From contig NZ_MBES01000068.1 in the NCBI RefSeq assembly GCF_001954195.1, positions 1-64,000 of the forward strand: a stretch of 64,000 nt of DNA. Direction: 5' to 3'. The position numbers were made by a program, and so were the translations under genes. This DNA comes from Mycobacterium sp. IS-1264 (lineage in GTDB: Bacteria; Actinomycetota; Actinomycetes; Mycobacteriales; Mycobacteriaceae). Of this stretch, positions 37,603 through 50,838 are shown in pieces; position 1 is the stretch's first letter, and each line of letters opens with the position of its first letter. The notes beneath the pieces were generated by a model. It made no database searches. It saw only the letters and a list, made by a program, of their open reading frames with translations, and was not told the origin of the DNA.

Positions 37603-39042
37603 ATGGCGACCCGGACACGCTGGCGTGCACGCACATCCCGAAAGGATCGCGAATCCAAACGTGATGCGAGGCCGGACAATCGGCTCGCGATCATGGACCA
37701 CGCCCTGTTCTCGCAGCATCGCGCCATCGGCCGGCAGGTTGTCGTCCAGGTCGTCTGGGTGTATGAGCACCCTGTCGACCTCGATGGAGTGAGGCGCTTC
37801 AACCGCGCCCTCGCGGACGGCCTGTTGGGCCGGCACATCGAGCGTTCGCCGATCTTCGCCCGTCATCGGTGGGTGGCGGATCCGGGACCCGCCGACATCG
37901 ACGTCGCCCCCCGTCCCCGCCCACGCGCGGAACTCGGCGACTGGGCCGACGAGCGCTCACAGCTGCCGATCGATTTGGAACGCGGCCCGGGCTGGAATAT
38001 CGGTGTCCTTCCGCTCACGGACGGCTCGACGGCCGTCAGCCTGGTGACCTCGCACTACCTCATTGACGGCTTTGGGCTCGCGTTCACGATCGCCGAGGCG
38101 ATCCTGGAGCGATCGCGCGATCTTGGCTACCCGCCCCCGGCCTCACGCACCCGCCTGCGCGCGGTGGCGCAGGACCTCCGCCAGGCCGCGCGGGACGTGC
38201 CCGAGGCCGCCCGAGCGGTTGCCGCGGCGAGAAGACTGGCCCGTCGCCAGCGCCGCGAGGCTGCCGGATCACCGGCGCCGCAACCCGTCGCCGCCGGTGC
38301 AGCCGACGGTGACGACGAGACGGTCGTCGTGCCCGTCATCACGGCCCACATCGACGTGGATGAGTGGGAAGCCCGCGCGAAAGCTCTTGGCGGAACGAGT
38401 GAAACGCTGCTCGCCGGGATCGCCGCGAAGCTCGGGGAGCGCGTCGGACGCCGGCGTGCCAGCGACGGCGCCGTTACCTTGCTATTGCCGATGAGCGAAC
38501 GCACCGAGAGCGATACGCGAGCGCTGGCGGTGTCGTATGCGAGCACCCACGTCGATCCGACGCGGGTAACGACGGACCTGGGTGACGCCCGCGCCGCCAT
38601 CAAGCAGGCGCTGGCCACTCTGCGGGAGGCGCCGGACGAAGACGAGCGGCAGCTCCTCTGGCTGACCCCGTTAGCGCCGAAGCGTGCATTGAAACGGGTG
38701 GCCGACGCGGCGCTCAACGACCCGGACCTCCCGGTGTTCTGTTCCAATCTCCGCGATCTCGGCTTGGTGGTGATCCTGCTTGCCCGCAACGAGGCCGAGT
38801 TCGCCGCCCTCTCCGCTCACCTGTATCCCCTGCACCTCATCCGAGTGATCGCGCAACGCGTGACGCGACAGTGGCTTGAGCGCGCCGGCGGCCAATTGAC
38901 CCTGCAGTCCTGGCGCATCGGCGACAAGATCGGCATCACCATCGAGTCCTACCAACCCGGCGCGGAGAACACCAAGCCTGCATTGCGCGAGCTTGTTACG
39001 CGCACGCTGGCTGAATTCGAGCTGACCGGCGAGATCGACTAA
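37603..39042 (+). CDS. HxxxDG acyltransferase (PapA / WS-DGAT-like), second copy
   Basis: 479 aa. The active motif is SHYLIDGFG near residue 152, with Ser before the catalytic His as in the gene at 16147. RLAIMDHALF near residue 27 matches the opening RLxxxD motif of the family, so ATG 37603 is preferred to ATG 37693. A linker rich in Arg and Ala (residues about 185-245) separates the two halves. Like its paralogue it should transfer an acyl group to a hydroxyl of the lipopeptide or its sugars. It converges on mbtH copy 2 with 33 bases between them. Confidence 0.85.
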   Translation: MATRTRWRARTSRKDRESKRDARPDNRLAIMDHALFSQHRAIGRQVVVQVVWVYEHPVDLDGVRRFNRALADGLLGRHIERSPIFARHRWVADPGPADIDVAPRPRPRAELGDWADERSQLPIDLERGPGWNIGVLPLTDGSTAVSLVTSHYLIDGFGLAFTIAEAILERSRDLGYPPPASRTRLRAVAQDLRQAARDVPEAARAVAAARRLARRQRREAAGSPAPQPVAAGAADGDDETVVVPVITAHIDVDEWEARAKALGGTSETLLAGIAAKLGERVGRRRASDGAVTLLLPMSERTESDTRALAVSYASTHVDPTRVTTDLGDARAAIKQALATLREAPDEDERQLLWLTPLAPKRALKRVADAALNDPDLPVFCSNLRDLGLVVILLARNEAEFAALSAHLYPLHLIRVIAQRVTRQWLERAGGQLTLQSWRIGDKIGITIESYQPGAENTKPALRELVTRTLAEFELTGEID

Positions 39043-39075
39043 GCCCCGAGCTCGCCGCGAATCCTCCTGCGGCCC

Positions 39076-39306
39076 TTACTCGTCGGAAGCGCCGCCCGCG
39101 GCCAGCCTGTCGCGCAGGCTCTTCGGCCGGATATCGGGCCAGTTCTGCTCGATGTAGTCCAGACAGGCGGCGCGCTCGGCTTCGCCGTAGACCACCCGCC
39201 AGCCAGCTGGAACATCGGCGAAGGCCGGCCACAGGCTGTGCTGCTCCTCGTCGTTGACCAACACGAAAAAGCTGCCACTTTCGTCATCGAACGGATTGAC
39301 GCTCAC
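39076..39306 (-). CDS. mbtH: MbtH-like NRPS chaperone, copy 2 (orphan)
   Basis: 76 aa from GTG 39306. It has [16 protein letters not shown] and DIRPKSLR. It is almost the same as copy 1 over the first 68 residues and differs only at the C-terminal tail. No synthetase follows it on the minus strand; the next gene is convergent. In published GPL loci mbtH lies between mmpS/mmpL and mps genes, so this copy sits where the ancestral one would be. Confidence 0.93.
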   Translation of the reverse strand: MSVNPFDDESGSFFVLVNDEEQHSLWPAFADVPAGWRVVYGEAERAACLDYIEQNWPDIRPKSLRDRLAAGGASDE

Positions 39307-39773
39307 CGCGTGATTCCCCCGCCCCTCTAGTCGACATCGGTAAAGCCGTTCCAAACCATACCTCGCGGGCGAGGCGGCCGGTCCGGGGTTTCGGACAAGT
39401 TTCCGGCATGACTTCCCCTCGCCGACCTTGGTTGCTGTGACCTGCGGTCGAGCCAGTCAACGTCACCGATGCACGTGGCGTGATTTGCCAGAGATATGGA
39501 GGGTCGGTCGAGTGCTGTCGCGAATATGGCGTGCATTACGATCCAATATCGCGTTGAGAACGAGCCGAGATGGGGGCTTGCCCGCATGGTTTACTCGTCA
39601 GGATCGGGTTGCGCTTCCCGAGTTGCTGCACGTTTGAGGTAACCGCCGCACGGTTAGCCTGCGACGACAACCACATTCGATGTACGGTCAACGAGGTGTC
39701 GCGGCCGGTCTTGGGTGGCATGCTCGACGGCTGAGAGAGCGCCGAGCATGGAGACTGGTGGGAGGTTAATGCG
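39307..39773. other. Divergent intergenic region mbtH2 / mmpS with strong ribosome binding site
   Basis: About 470 bases. GGAGG at 39761-39765 lies 8 bases before the GTG chosen for mmpS. It lies only 3 bases before an ATG at 39769 that opens an out-of-frame 43-codon reading frame ending at 39900. No other coding sequence is seen. This stretch should hold the main promoter of the transport operon. Confidence 0.55.
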
Positions 39774-40370
39774 GTGGTGGAACGCGGTGGCGTTGCGCAA
39801 GCGCGGTCCGATCTCGCTAACCCTGGTCCCCCAGACGTTAGTTACCCAACCGGCCGCTCAGCCGCTAACTGGGAAAGTGCTCACCGGCCTCCAGAGCTAA
39901 GTGGTTCTCACGGGAGTCGTCGCGATCGGGGGTTTTCGATTTTCAGTGTTATAAGGCGTCTGTGGGTTCCGCTGGTCATCCTCGTGGTCGTGCTTGCCGG
40001 AGGGTTCACTGTGTCGCGGCTGCACGGCATCTTCGGCAATGAAAAACGACTCTCCTATTCCGACACCCGAGTCGACAACGCCAAGCCTTTCAACCCCAAG
40101 CACCTCAGATACGAGATCTTCGGAGACCCGGGGACCGTGGCCGACATCAGCTACTTCGACGTCAACGGTGAACCCCAGCACCTCAAGGGAGCGCCGCTGC
40201 CGTGGACGCTGGAATTCGCGATCAGCTCGGCTACGGCCATCGGAAATGTCATGGCGCAGGGCGACAGTGACACCATCGGCTGCCGCATCCTGGTCGACGA
40301 TGTGGTCAAAGCCGAGAAGACCACGCACGAAACGAACGCGTTCACCTTCTGCCTGCTGAAGGCCGCATGA
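39774..40370 (+). CDS. mmpS4: MmpS-family membrane protein (GPL transport accessory)
   Basis: 198 aa from GTG 39774, supported by GGAGG. A membrane segment ([17 protein letters not shown]) lies near residues 64-80. The conserved MmpS domain follows: [29 protein letters not shown] and [10 protein letters not shown], with two Cys near the end. MmpS4 proteins work with MmpL4 transporters and are needed for GPL formation and export. The N-terminus is about 55-60 residues longer than MmpS4 of M. tuberculosis and lacks a recognisable domain. The stop overlaps the next ATG (ATGA). Confidence 0.92.
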   Translation: MVERGGVAQARSDLANPGPPDVSYPTGRSAANWESAHRPPELSGSHGSRRDRGFSIFSVIRRLWVPLVILVVVLAGGFTVSRLHGIFGNEKRLSYSDTRVDNAKPFNPKHLRYEIFGDPGTVADISYFDVNGEPQHLKGAPLPWTLEFAISSATAIGNVMAQGDSDTIGCRILVDDVVKAEKTTHETNAFTFCLLKAA

Positions 40371-43252
40371 TTGACCAGGCCACGCGCAACGAGCCGGCCG
40401 CGCCGTCCCGCGCAGCGCGGCTGATCCACCGATTTTCGCTGCCCGTCATTCTCATTTGGGTGGGTATCGCCATCGTCCTCAGCGTCGCCGTCCCCTCCTT
40501 GGAGAAGGTCGAGAAAGAGCATTCGCTGTCGCTGAATCCCGCCGATGCGCCGTCGTTCCAGGCGATGAAGCGGATGGGCCAGGACTTCAAGGAAACCAAT
40601 TCCGACAGCGTGGCAATGATCGTCTTGGAGGGCCAGCAGCCCCTCGGCGACGAAGCCCACAGCTACTACGATCGCCTGATTCGCCAGCTGCAGACCGACA
40701 CGAAACACGTACAGCACATCCAGAATTTCTGGGGCGATCCACTCACGGCCGGCGCCGCCCAAAGCTCCGACGGCAAGGCCGCCTATGTGCAACTGGACCT
40801 CACCGGTAGCCCGGGTTCCACGCTGGCGAATGATTCGCTCCAAGTCGTCAAGGACGTCGTGGCACGGACGCCGGCGCCGCCCGGAATCAAGGCCTACGTC
40901 ACGGGACCCGCGGCCATCGTCTCCGACATGGGCAGCAGCGGTAACCGAACGGTCGTCCTCATCACGGTGGTGAGCCTGGCGGTCATCTGCACCACGCTGC
41001 TCCTCGTCTACCGCTCGATCATCACCGTCGTCCTGCTGTTGGTGATGGTCGGGATAGAACTGCAGGTGGCGCGGGGAATTGTGGCGTTCCTCGGTGACCA
41101 TGGGCTGATCGGTCTGACCACCTTCGCCGTCAACCTGCTGGTATCCATCGGAATCGCGGCGGGCACCGACTACGGCATCTTCTTCTTCGGCCGATATCAA
41201 GAGGCGCGCCAGGCCGGCCAGGACAAGGTATCCGCCTACTACACCACTTACCACGGGGTCGCCAAGATCGTCTTGGCCTCGGGCCTGACCATCGCCGGCG
41301 CGCTTTTCTGCCTCAAGTTCACCCGGCTGCCGCATTTCCAGGCGCTGGCCATTCCGTGTGCGCTCGGCGTGATCGTCGCGGTCGCCGTCGCCCTCACGCT
41401 CGTTCCCGCGGTAATTCACGTCGGGAGCCGGTTCGGGTTGCTCGACCCCAAGCGGAGGATCTCGGAACACCGCTGGCGGCGAATAGGCACAGCGATCGTT
41501 CGGTGGCCCGCGCCCATTCTGATCGCGACATTAGCGGTCGCACTGATCGGGCTGTTGACGTTGCCGGGATACAAGCCCAGCTATAACGACATGCACTACA
41601 TGCCGCAAAATATCCCGGCGGCCCTGGGGCTCCAGGCAGCGCAGCGACATTTTCCTCAGTCACGAATGCTGTCGCCCGAGATCCTGATGGTCGAGGCCGA
41701 TCACGACCTGCGAAACTCGGCAGATGCGTTGGTATTGAACAAACTAGCCAAGGGCGTCCTGGCCGTTCCTGGAATTTCCAGAGTGCAGGGCCTTACCCGA
41801 CCCGAGGGCACCCCGATCGCGCACACGTCGATACCGTTTTTGCTCAGCATGCAAGGCGCCGCGCAGCAACAACTCTTGCCGTACCAGAAACAACGCATGA
41901 ATGACTTGCTCACGCAGGCCGACGAGCTGACGAAAATGATCGACATCATGCAGCACATGTACGGCCTGATGCAACAACTCGTCGCCACCACTCATCACAT
42001 GGTCGGTGAAACGCACGACATACAAGCCATCACCGACGAGCTGCGGGACCACGTTTCGGATTTCGAGGACTTCTGGCGTCCGATCCGCAGCTATTTCTAC
42101 TGGGAAAAGCATTGCTACGACATTCCGATCTGCTTTTCGCTGCGATCCGTATTTGACACCCTCGACGGCATCGACTTGCTCAGCGACAAGCTGAAGGACC
42201 TGGTCGCGGATCTTGATCAGCTAGACGTGATCATGCCGCAAATCATCACGCAGTTCCCGCCGATGATCGAAACCATGCAAAGCATGCGGACCATGATGCT
42301 GACCATGCACAGCACCATGTCCGGGATGTTCACCGCGATGGACCAGTCGACCGACAACTCGACGGCCATGGGGAAGGCTTTCGACACCTCCAAGAACGAC
42401 GATTCTTTCTACATCGCGCCCGAAACTTTCAAGAACGAAGACTTCAAACGAGTCATGAAGATTTTCCTGTCGCCAGACGGGAAGGCCGCCCGCATGCTCA
42501 TTACGCAACGGGCCGATCCGGCGTCGCCCGAGGGCGTCGAACGGGTCGAGGCGATAAGGACCGCGGCCGAGGAGGCGCTCAAGGGAACTCCCCTGGAAGA
42601 CGCCAAAATATATCTGACCGGCACCGCCGCGATGACGAAAGACATTGTGCTCGGCTCCAAGTACGACCTCATGATTGCGGGCGTCGCAGCCGTATGCCTC
42701 ATTTTCATCATCATGCTGATCATGACGCGAAGCTTTATCGCCGCGCTGATCATCGTGGGCACGGTGTTGCTGTCGCTGGGCGCATCCTTCGGGCTGTCCG
42801 TGCTGGTCTGGCAGTACTTGATCGGTATACAGATCCATTGGCTCGTGCTGATCATGGCGGTGCTGATCCTTTTGGCGGTGGGGTCTGACTACAACCTGCT
42901 GTTGGTGGCCCGCATGAAAGAGGAATTGGGCGCCGGCATAAAGACCGGCATCATTCGCGCCATGGGGGGTACCGGCAAGGTCGTGACGAACGCCGGGTTG
43001 GTGTTCGCGTTCACCATGGCATCGATGATCGTCAGCGACCTGACCATCATCGGTCAGATCGGCACGACGATCGCCCTGGGTCTGCTGTTCGACACGCTGA
43101 TCGTGCGCGCGTTCATGACGCCAGCCACCGCCGCGCTGCTGGGACGCTGGTTCTGGTGGCCTCAACGAGTACGCCCCCGCCCCGCCAGCGCACTGCTGCG
43201 TCCGGAAGGGTCGCGCCCGTTGGTGCGTGCCCTGCTGAGACAGCCGCGGTAA
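40367..43252 (+). CDS. mmpL4a: MmpL-family RND transporter 1
   Basis: 961 aa. RND layout with a first membrane segment at residues about 24-45, a large outer loop, a bundle of five segments, a second loop with a coiled helical stretch (residues about 500-700), and a last bundle. Proton-relay pairs Asp-Tyr are seen in [12 protein letters not shown] and [12 protein letters not shown]. The GPL-locus MmpL4 proteins move GPL precursors across the inner membrane. It is coupled to mmpS4 by overlap and directly followed by the second mmpL. The two are clearly duplicates. Confidence 0.93.
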   Translation: MIDQATRNEPAAPSRAARLIHRFSLPVILIWVGIAIVLSVAVPSLEKVEKEHSLSLNPADAPSFQAMKRMGQDFKETNSDSVAMIVLEGQQPLGDEAHSYYDRLIRQLQTDTKHVQHIQNFWGDPLTAGAAQSSDGKAAYVQLDLTGSPGSTLANDSLQVVKDVVARTPAPPGIKAYVTGPAAIVSDMGSSGNRTVVLITVVSLAVICTTLLLVYRSIITVVLLLVMVGIELQVARGIVAFLGDHGLIGLTTFAVNLLVSIGIAAGTDYGIFFFGRYQEARQAGQDKVSAYYTTYHGVAKIVLASGLTIAGALFCLKFTRLPHFQALAIPCALGVIVAVAVALTLVPAVIHVGSRFGLLDPKRRISEHRWRRIGTAIVRWPAPILIATLAVALIGLLTLPGYKPSYNDMHYMPQNIPAALGLQAAQRHFPQSRMLSPEILMVEADHDLRNSADALVLNKLAKGVLAVPGISRVQGLTRPEGTPIAHTSIPFLLSMQGAAQQQLLPYQKQRMNDLLTQADELTKMIDIMQHMYGLMQQLVATTHHMVGETHDIQAITDELRDHVSDFEDFWRPIRSYFYWEKHCYDIPICFSLRSVFDTLDGIDLLSDKLKDLVADLDQLDVIMPQIITQFPPMIETMQSMRTMMLTMHSTMSGMFTAMDQSTDNSTAMGKAFDTSKNDDSFYIAPETFKNEDFKRVMKIFLSPDGKAARMLITQRADPASPEGVERVEAIRTAAEEALKGTPLEDAKIYLTGTAAMTKDIVLGSKYDLMIAGVAAVCLIFIIMLIMTRSFIAALIIVGTVLLSLGASFGLSVLVWQYLIGIQIHWLVLIMAVLILLAVGSDYNLLLVARMKEELGAGIKTGIIRAMGGTGKVVTNAGLVFAFTMASMIVSDLTIIGQIGTTIALGLLFDTLIVRAFMTPATAALLGRWFWWPQRVRPRPASALLRPEGSRPLVRALLRQPR

Positions 43253-46195
43253 GTGGCGGACTACCCGGTTGAACCCATGAGCACCGAACGCCATCAGGTC
43301 CCGTTTCTAGCGCGGTCGATCCGCAGGCTTTCGATTCCCATCATCCTGTCCTGGGTCGGGCTGGTTCTCCTTGTGACCCTGGCGATTCCATCGCTCGAGC
43401 ATGTCGGCGAGGAGCACTCGGTACCGCTGAGCCCTCAAGACGCGCCGTCGGTGCAGGCCATGAAGCGCATGGGCAAGGACTTCAAGGAATCCGATTCGGA
43501 CAGCTTCGCGATGGTCGTGCTGGAGGGGCAAAAGCCGCTCGGTGAGGATGCGCACGCCTACTACGCCAAGTTGATTCGGGACCTACGGGCCGACACGAAG
43601 CATGTCGAGCACGTGCAGGACTTGTGGGGAGATCGGCTCACGGCGGCGGGCGCGCAGAGTGCGGATGCAAAGGCCGCCTACGCGCAGCTGAATCTCGCCG
43701 GCAACCAGGGCACAACCCTGGGACAGGAATCGGTGGCCGCGGTCCGCAACATCGTCGGGCGAACCGCTCCGCCGCCCGGTGTGGGGGTGTATGTGACGGG
43801 CCCTGGGGCGCTCGTCACGGACATGCAGCACAGCGGCAATAAATCCATTCTGAAAATCACCGCGATAACCATCGCGATGATCTTTGCGATGCTGTTCCTC
43901 GTCTACCGCTCGATCATCACGGTGGTCCTGTTGCTGGTGATGGTCGGGGTCGAACTTGGGGCGGCCCGGGGAATCGTCGCATTTCTGGGCCATTACGATT
44001 TTCTTTCGCTCTCGACGTTCGCGATCAACCTGCTGGTGTCCCTCGGGATTGCCGTCGGAACCGACTACGGCATCTTCTTTTTCGGCCGATATCACGAAGC
44101 ACGGCAGGCCGGCGAGGATCCGGAGACGGCCTACTACACGACCTACCGCGGGGTCGCTCCCGTCGTGCTGGCCTCCGGTTTGACGATCGCCGGGGCGGTC
44201 CTGTGCCTGAGCTTTACCCGCATGCCCATCTTCCAGACCATCGGCGTCCCCTGCGCGGTGGGCATGGTCGTGGCGGTCGCGGTCGCGCTCACTCTCGTCC
44301 CGGCGGTTCTGACGGTCGGCAGCGGGTTCGGGCTGTTCGACCCCAAGCGCAGGATCGGGTTCGGTCGATGGCGCCGGGTCGGCACGGCGATCGTCCGATG
44401 GCCGGGCCCGATTCTCATCGCGACGCTCGCGGTCGCGCTGGTCGGTCTGGTGACCCTGCCGGGCTACAAGACGAGTTACAACGACCGGCTCTACATACCC
44501 AAGGACATTCCGGCGAATATTGGGTATGCGGCCGCGGACCGTCATTTTTCGCAGTCCCGGATGATGCCCGAAATTCTGATGGTCGAATCGAACCACGACA
44601 TGCGCAACCCGGCGGATTTCCTGGTGTTGCACAAGCTCGCCAAGGCGATTTTCCATGTTCCGGGCATTTCTCGGGTGCAGGCCATCACCAGGCCCGAGGG
44701 AACACCGATCGAACACACCTCGATCCCGTTCCTGCTGAGCATGCAAAACGCGAGCCAGCTGCAAAACATGCATTACATGCAGTTGCGCACCGATGACATG
44801 CTCAAGCAGGCCGACCTGATAACGCAGCAAATCGCGACGATGAAGCACTTGTACGAGTTGCAGTCGCAGCTCACCGAGATCACGCACCACTCGATCGTCG
44901 AGACGAGAGAAATGACCCTGGTCGTGCACGAGCTGCGGGACCATGCGGCGGATTTCGAGGATTTCTGGAGACCGATCCGAAGCTACTTCTACTGGGAAAA
45001 GCACTGCTACGACATCCCGATCTGCTGGTCGCTGCGGTCGATATTCGACACGCTCGACGGTATCGACGAGATCAGCGACAAAACCGACGACCTCGTGAAG
45101 GACCTCGACCAGCTGGACGCGCTGCTGCCGCAGCTGCTGGAGCAGTTCCCGCCGCTCATCGCATTCGCGGAGGACGCGCGGAAGATGATCCTGACGATGC
45201 ACAGCACCATGGCCGGCTCCCTCACCGGGTTGGACGAATCGAGCGACAACGCCACCGCCATGGGCCAGGCGTTCGACGCGTCGAAGAACGACGACACCTT
45301 CTATCTGCCTCCGGAGGTTTTCCAGAACGCGGACTTCCAGCGCGCGATGACGTCCTTCCTGTCTCCGGACGGGAAAGCGGCTCGCTTCATCATTTCGCAC
45401 AAGGGCGATCCGGCCACGCCGGAGGGCATTGCGCGCATCGATCAGATCAGGACGGCCGCGCAGGAGGCGCTCAAGACCACTCCCCTGGAGGACTCCAAGA
45501 TCTATATCGCCGGCACCGCATCGACCTTCAAGGACTTCCACGACGGTGCCAAATACGACCTCTATATCGCCGGGATCGGCGCGCTCTGCCTGATTTTCAT
45601 CATCATGCTCATCATCACCCGAAGTTTTATCGCCGCACTGGTCATCGTGGGCACGGTCGCGGTTTCGCTGGGGGCATCGTTCGGGCTTTCGGTCCTGATC
45701 TGGCAGTACATCCTGGGCTTCAAATTGCACTGGATGGTGCTGCCGATGTCGGTGATCGTCCTGCTCGCGGTCGGGTCCGACTACAACCTGCTGCTGGTAT
45801 CCCGCATGAAAGAGGAAATACTCGGCGGCATCAATACGGGCATCGTCCGCGCGATGGGCGGCACCGGCAAGGTCGTGACCAACGCCGGCCTGGTGTTCGC
45901 CTTCACGATGGCCTCGATGGCGGTCAGCGATCTACGGATCATCGGGCAGGTCGGTACGACCATCGGCCTGGGCTTGATGTTCGACACCCTGGTGGTGCGG
46001 TCGTTCATGACACCGTCGATCGCCGCGCTGCTCGGGCGGTGGTTCTGGTGGCCGCAGCGAGTGCGCCCGCGCCCGGCCAGCCAAATGCTTAGGTCTCTCC
46101 CGCCGCGCCCGGTGGTGCGGACACTGCTTGGGCCTGGGCCGAAGTTCCACGGCGACGACGCCGACACGACGCCGTTCCGCAGGCCGTCCTTCTAA
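43253..46195 (+). CDS. mmpL4b: MmpL-family RND transporter 2
   Basis: 980 aa from a GTG that directly follows the stop of the previous gene; ATG 43277 is a possible start. Same fold and motifs as the first copy ([24 protein letters not shown]). The shared stretch [14 protein letters not shown], with two cysteines in the second outer loop, is nearly identical in both copies. A paired MmpL4a/MmpL4b is the hallmark of GPL export loci. It ends 14 bases from the convergent lipL gene, which marks the border between island and core. Confidence 0.93.
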   Translation: MADYPVEPMSTERHQVPFLARSIRRLSIPIILSWVGLVLLVTLAIPSLEHVGEEHSVPLSPQDAPSVQAMKRMGKDFKESDSDSFAMVVLEGQKPLGEDAHAYYAKLIRDLRADTKHVEHVQDLWGDRLTAAGAQSADAKAAYAQLNLAGNQGTTLGQESVAAVRNIVGRTAPPPGVGVYVTGPGALVTDMQHSGNKSILKITAITIAMIFAMLFLVYRSIITVVLLLVMVGVELGAARGIVAFLGHYDFLSLSTFAINLLVSLGIAVGTDYGIFFFGRYHEARQAGEDPETAYYTTYRGVAPVVLASGLTIAGAVLCLSFTRMPIFQTIGVPCAVGMVVAVAVALTLVPAVLTVGSGFGLFDPKRRIGFGRWRRVGTAIVRWPGPILIATLAVALVGLVTLPGYKTSYNDRLYIPKDIPANIGYAAADRHFSQSRMMPEILMVESNHDMRNPADFLVLHKLAKAIFHVPGISRVQAITRPEGTPIEHTSIPFLLSMQNASQLQNMHYMQLRTDDMLKQADLITQQIATMKHLYELQSQLTEITHHSIVETREMTLVVHELRDHAADFEDFWRPIRSYFYWEKHCYDIPICWSLRSIFDTLDGIDEISDKTDDLVKDLDQLDALLPQLLEQFPPLIAFAEDARKMILTMHSTMAGSLTGLDESSDNATAMGQAFDASKNDDTFYLPPEVFQNADFQRAMTSFLSPDGKAARFIISHKGDPATPEGIARIDQIRTAAQEALKTTPLEDSKIYIAGTASTFKDFHDGAKYDLYIAGIGALCLIFIIMLIITRSFIAALVIVGTVAVSLGASFGLSVLIWQYILGFKLHWMVLPMSVIVLLAVGSDYNLLLVSRMKEEILGGINTGIVRAMGGTGKVVTNAGLVFAFTMASMAVSDLRIIGQVGTTIGLGLMFDTLVVRSFMTPSIAALLGRWFWWPQRVRPRPASQMLRSLPPRPVVRTLLGPGPKFHGDDADTTPFRRPSF

Positions 46196-46209
46196 TCGGC
46201 CCCGCCGGG

Positions 46210-47496
46210 TCAGCCGGCGACGGGCTCCGGCTCACCGAACGGGGAACCGAACTCGGTCACCGGCCGGAAGCCGTTTCTGCGTGCCAGCGCGACGCCGCGC
46301 CGGATCAGATTCCCGAGCGTGGCCAGTCCGCTGTGGTCCAGCACCAGGAAAGGTGACAGCAGCCGGTTGTGCACGAAGGAGAACGCCACCCCGCTCTGCG
46401 GGTCAGCCCACCCCAGCGAGCCGCCCATCCCGACGTGGCCGAATCCGGGCATCACATTCCCGAACGGCACGCTGTGGTAGCCGAGGTGAAATGACAACGG
46501 CACCAGAATGTTTCGGTCGCGCCGCAGGCTCCGGCGGCCGGTCAGCCCGGCGACCAACTCGCGGGAGAGGAAGCGGGTGCCGTCGATCTCGCCGCCGTTG
46601 GCGATCGCACCGTACATCCGAGCCAGGCCGCGGGCCGTGGCCACCCCGTTGGCGGCCGGCATCTCGGCGTCCAGTAGCGGAATCTCGCCCTTCACGGCGG
46701 CCGTGAGGCCGTCGAAGTACATCGAGCGGAATCCCCCGGACAGCCGCGAGCCGAGCTTGACCACCGCGTAGTTGAGAGCCGGAATGCCGGGCATGTTCTG
46801 CGGCGTGATGATCTCGGCGACCCGCGTCGGCGCCTCGGCGGGCGGCCGGCCCAGGTGCAGGCCGTCGGTGTCCAATGGCTGGGCGAGTTCCTCGCGGATC
46901 AGCGCGCGCATGCCCTTCCCGGTCACCGCTCGCGCCAGCCCCGACATCAGCCATCCGTAGGTCAGCGCGTGGTATGCCGGTTTGCCAAGAAAGCGTCCCG
47001 GGGCCGCGGCCGCCAGCCGTTCCTCCATCACGAGGTGATCCAGCAAGTCTTCTCGGGTGGCCCCGCGCAACCCGGACAGCCCGGCCCGGTGCCTCATCAC
47101 GTCGCGAACCGTCAGGAACGACTTGCCGTTGGCGCCGAACTCCGGCCAGTACTCGGCGACCGGGGCGTCGTAGTCGATCAGGCCGCGATCGACGAGCCGG
47201 TGGATGACGGTGGACGCCATGCCCTTGGTCGCGGAGAAGACCATCGGTGCGGTATCGGCCTGCCACGGCTGCCGGCCGCGCCGGTCCGACCAGCCTGTCC
47301 ACACGTCGACGACGGGCTGGCCGTCGAGATAGACCGCCAGCGCCCCGCCGCCGAATCGGCGTCCGGGGAAGGTGCTCGCGAAGCCGCGTACGACGCAAGA
47401 AAAGTTTGGGTCCGCCGTGCCGGACACACGATGCCCTGCGCCGTGGGAATCGTGAGAAGGGACCGCACGGAGATCGACCCGGGACTGCACTGTCAC
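46210..47496 (-). CDS. lipL: Serine beta-lactamase-like esterase (LipL type)
   Basis: 428 aa from GTG 47496. Class-C/serine hydrolase marks: S-A-T-K (S-x-x-K) near residue 88, YGWLMS (Tyr), and HVGMGGSLGW near the end. M. tuberculosis Rv1497 (LipL) lies in the same order after meaB and is a lipid esterase. It lies 64 bases downstream of meaB on the same strand. Confidence 0.9.
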   Translation of the reverse strand: MTVQSRVDLRAVPSHDSHGAGHRVSGTADPNFSCVVRGFASTFPGRRFGGGALAVYLDGQPVVDVWTGWSDRRGRQPWQADTAPMVFSATKGMASTVIHRLVDRGLIDYDAPVAEYWPEFGANGKSFLTVRDVMRHRAGLSGLRGATREDLLDHLVMEERLAAAAPGRFLGKPAYHALTYGWLMSGLARAVTGKGMRALIREELAQPLDTDGLHLGRPPAEAPTRVAEIITPQNMPGIPALNYAVVKLGSRLSGGFRSMYFDGLTAAVKGEIPLLDAEMPAANGVATARGLARMYGAIANGGEIDGTRFLSRELVAGLTGRRSLRRDRNILVPLSFHLGYHSVPFGNVMPGFGHVGMGGSLGWADPQSGVAFSFVHNRLLSPFLVLDHSGLATLGNLIRRGVALARRNGFRPVTEFGSPFGEPEPVAG

Positions 47497-47560
47497 AGTG
47501 TCAAATTTACTTGGATTTCATACTTTACGTACGGCATATCGCGACTTAGTTGCCTTTCCG

Positions 47561-48562
47561 TTAGCCGGACGCGACGTCAAGAATGCGTTGGGCGGCCATG
47601 GCCGGCGTCAACTCCCCCGCCTTGACCTGACGCTCGACCTCGGCGCGGACCTTGCGCACCGCGGGGTTGGACAGCACCCGGTCGAGCACCGTGTCGCGGA
47701 CCATCTGCCAGGTCCAGTCGACTTGCTGGTCTCGGCGACGGGCTTCGAACTCACCGGCGTCGGCGAGCACCTGGCGATGACGCTCGACCGTGTCCCACAT
47801 TTCCGTCAGGCCCGCGCCCTGCATCGCGCTCATGGTGAGAACCGGTGGGCGCCACAGCGTTTCACGCGGATAGATGAGTCTGATGGCCGCGGCCAGCTCC
47901 CGGGCGGCGAGGCGCGCGTCGGCCAGGTGCTCGCCGTCGGCCTTGTTCACCACCACGAGGTCGGCCAGCTCGAGTACGCCCTTCTTGATGCCCTGCAGTT
48001 GATCGCCGGCGCGCGCCAGGGTCAGCAAGACAAACGTGTCGACCATGTTCGCGACCGCCACCTCAGACTGCCCAACGCCGACGGTTTCAATCAGGATCAC
48101 GTCGAATCCGGCGGCTTCCAGCAGCACGACGGTCTCCCGGGTGGCCTTTGCCACCCCGCCCAGCGTGCCCGAGGTCGGCGACGGCCGGATGTAGGCGTCG
48201 GCGTGCTGAGCCAGCCGCGCCATCCGGGTCTTATCGCCCAGGATCGATCCCCCGGTGCGGGTCGACGAGGGGTCCACCGCCAGCACCGCCACCCGATGGC
48301 CCTGGTCGATCAGATGCATGCCCAGCGACTCGATGGTGGTGGACTTGCCCACCCCCGGTACCCCGGTGATGCCGACCCGGTGGGCGTTTCCGGAGTGCGG
48401 CAACAACGTCAGCAACAGTTGCTGCGCCTGGTCGCGGTGATCGGGACGGGTGGATTCCAGCAGGGTGATGGCCCGAGGCAACGCGGCGCGATCGCCACTA
48501 CGGACGGCGGCCGCCAACCCCTCGACGGTGTCGTCGGCGTTGTTGTCCGGGTCGGGTGCCAT
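47561..48562 (-). CDS. meaB: Methylmalonyl-CoA mutase-associated GTPase MeaB (ArgK/MeaB G3E family)
   Basis: 333 aa. Walker A GVPGVGKST near residue 66, DPSSTRTGGSILGDKTRM, ETVGVGQSE, and NKADG for guanine binding. MeaB gates cobalamin loading into, and protects, methylmalonyl-CoA mutase. Its ATG directly follows the mutB stop. In M. tuberculosis mazEF lies between mutB and meaB (Rv1494-Rv1495); nothing lies there in this genome. Confidence 0.96.
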   Translation of the reverse strand: MAPDPDNNADDTVEGLAAAVRSGDRAALPRAITLLESTRPDHRDQAQQLLLTLLPHSGNAHRVGITGVPGVGKSTTIESLGMHLIDQGHRVAVLAVDPSSTRTGGSILGDKTRMARLAQHADAYIRPSPTSGTLGGVAKATRETVVLLEAAGFDVILIETVGVGQSEVAVANMVDTFVLLTLARAGDQLQGIKKGVLELADLVVVNKADGEHLADARLAARELAAAIRLIYPRETLWRPPVLTMSAMQGAGLTEMWDTVERHRQVLADAGEFEARRRDQQVDWTWQMVRDTVLDRVLSNPAVRKVRAEVERQVKAGELTPAMAAQRILDVASG

Positions 48563-50833
<2,271 letters not shown>

Positions 50834-50838
50834 TGCGG

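Larger units (their letters stand above)
6505..39306. repeat. Direct repeat of mbtH bounding the decoration island
   Basis: Two nearly identical mbtH copies (6505-6732 and 39076-39306), both on the minus strand, form direct repeats about 32 kb apart. The similarity stops shortly before each 3' end. The interval holds all glycosyl-, acyl-, methyl- and sulfotransferase genes of the window. Confidence 0.75.

Noticed and set aside
6505..39306. Mobile element carrying the island
   Set aside because: I looked for transposase or integrase frames and terminal inverted repeats near both mbtH copies and saw none, so recombination between duplicates is the simpler idea.
43583..45730. 715-codon minus-strand frame across mmpL4b
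   Set aside because: Antisense to a complete RND transporter, with composition (His/Arg/Asp-rich) typical of a shadow frame.
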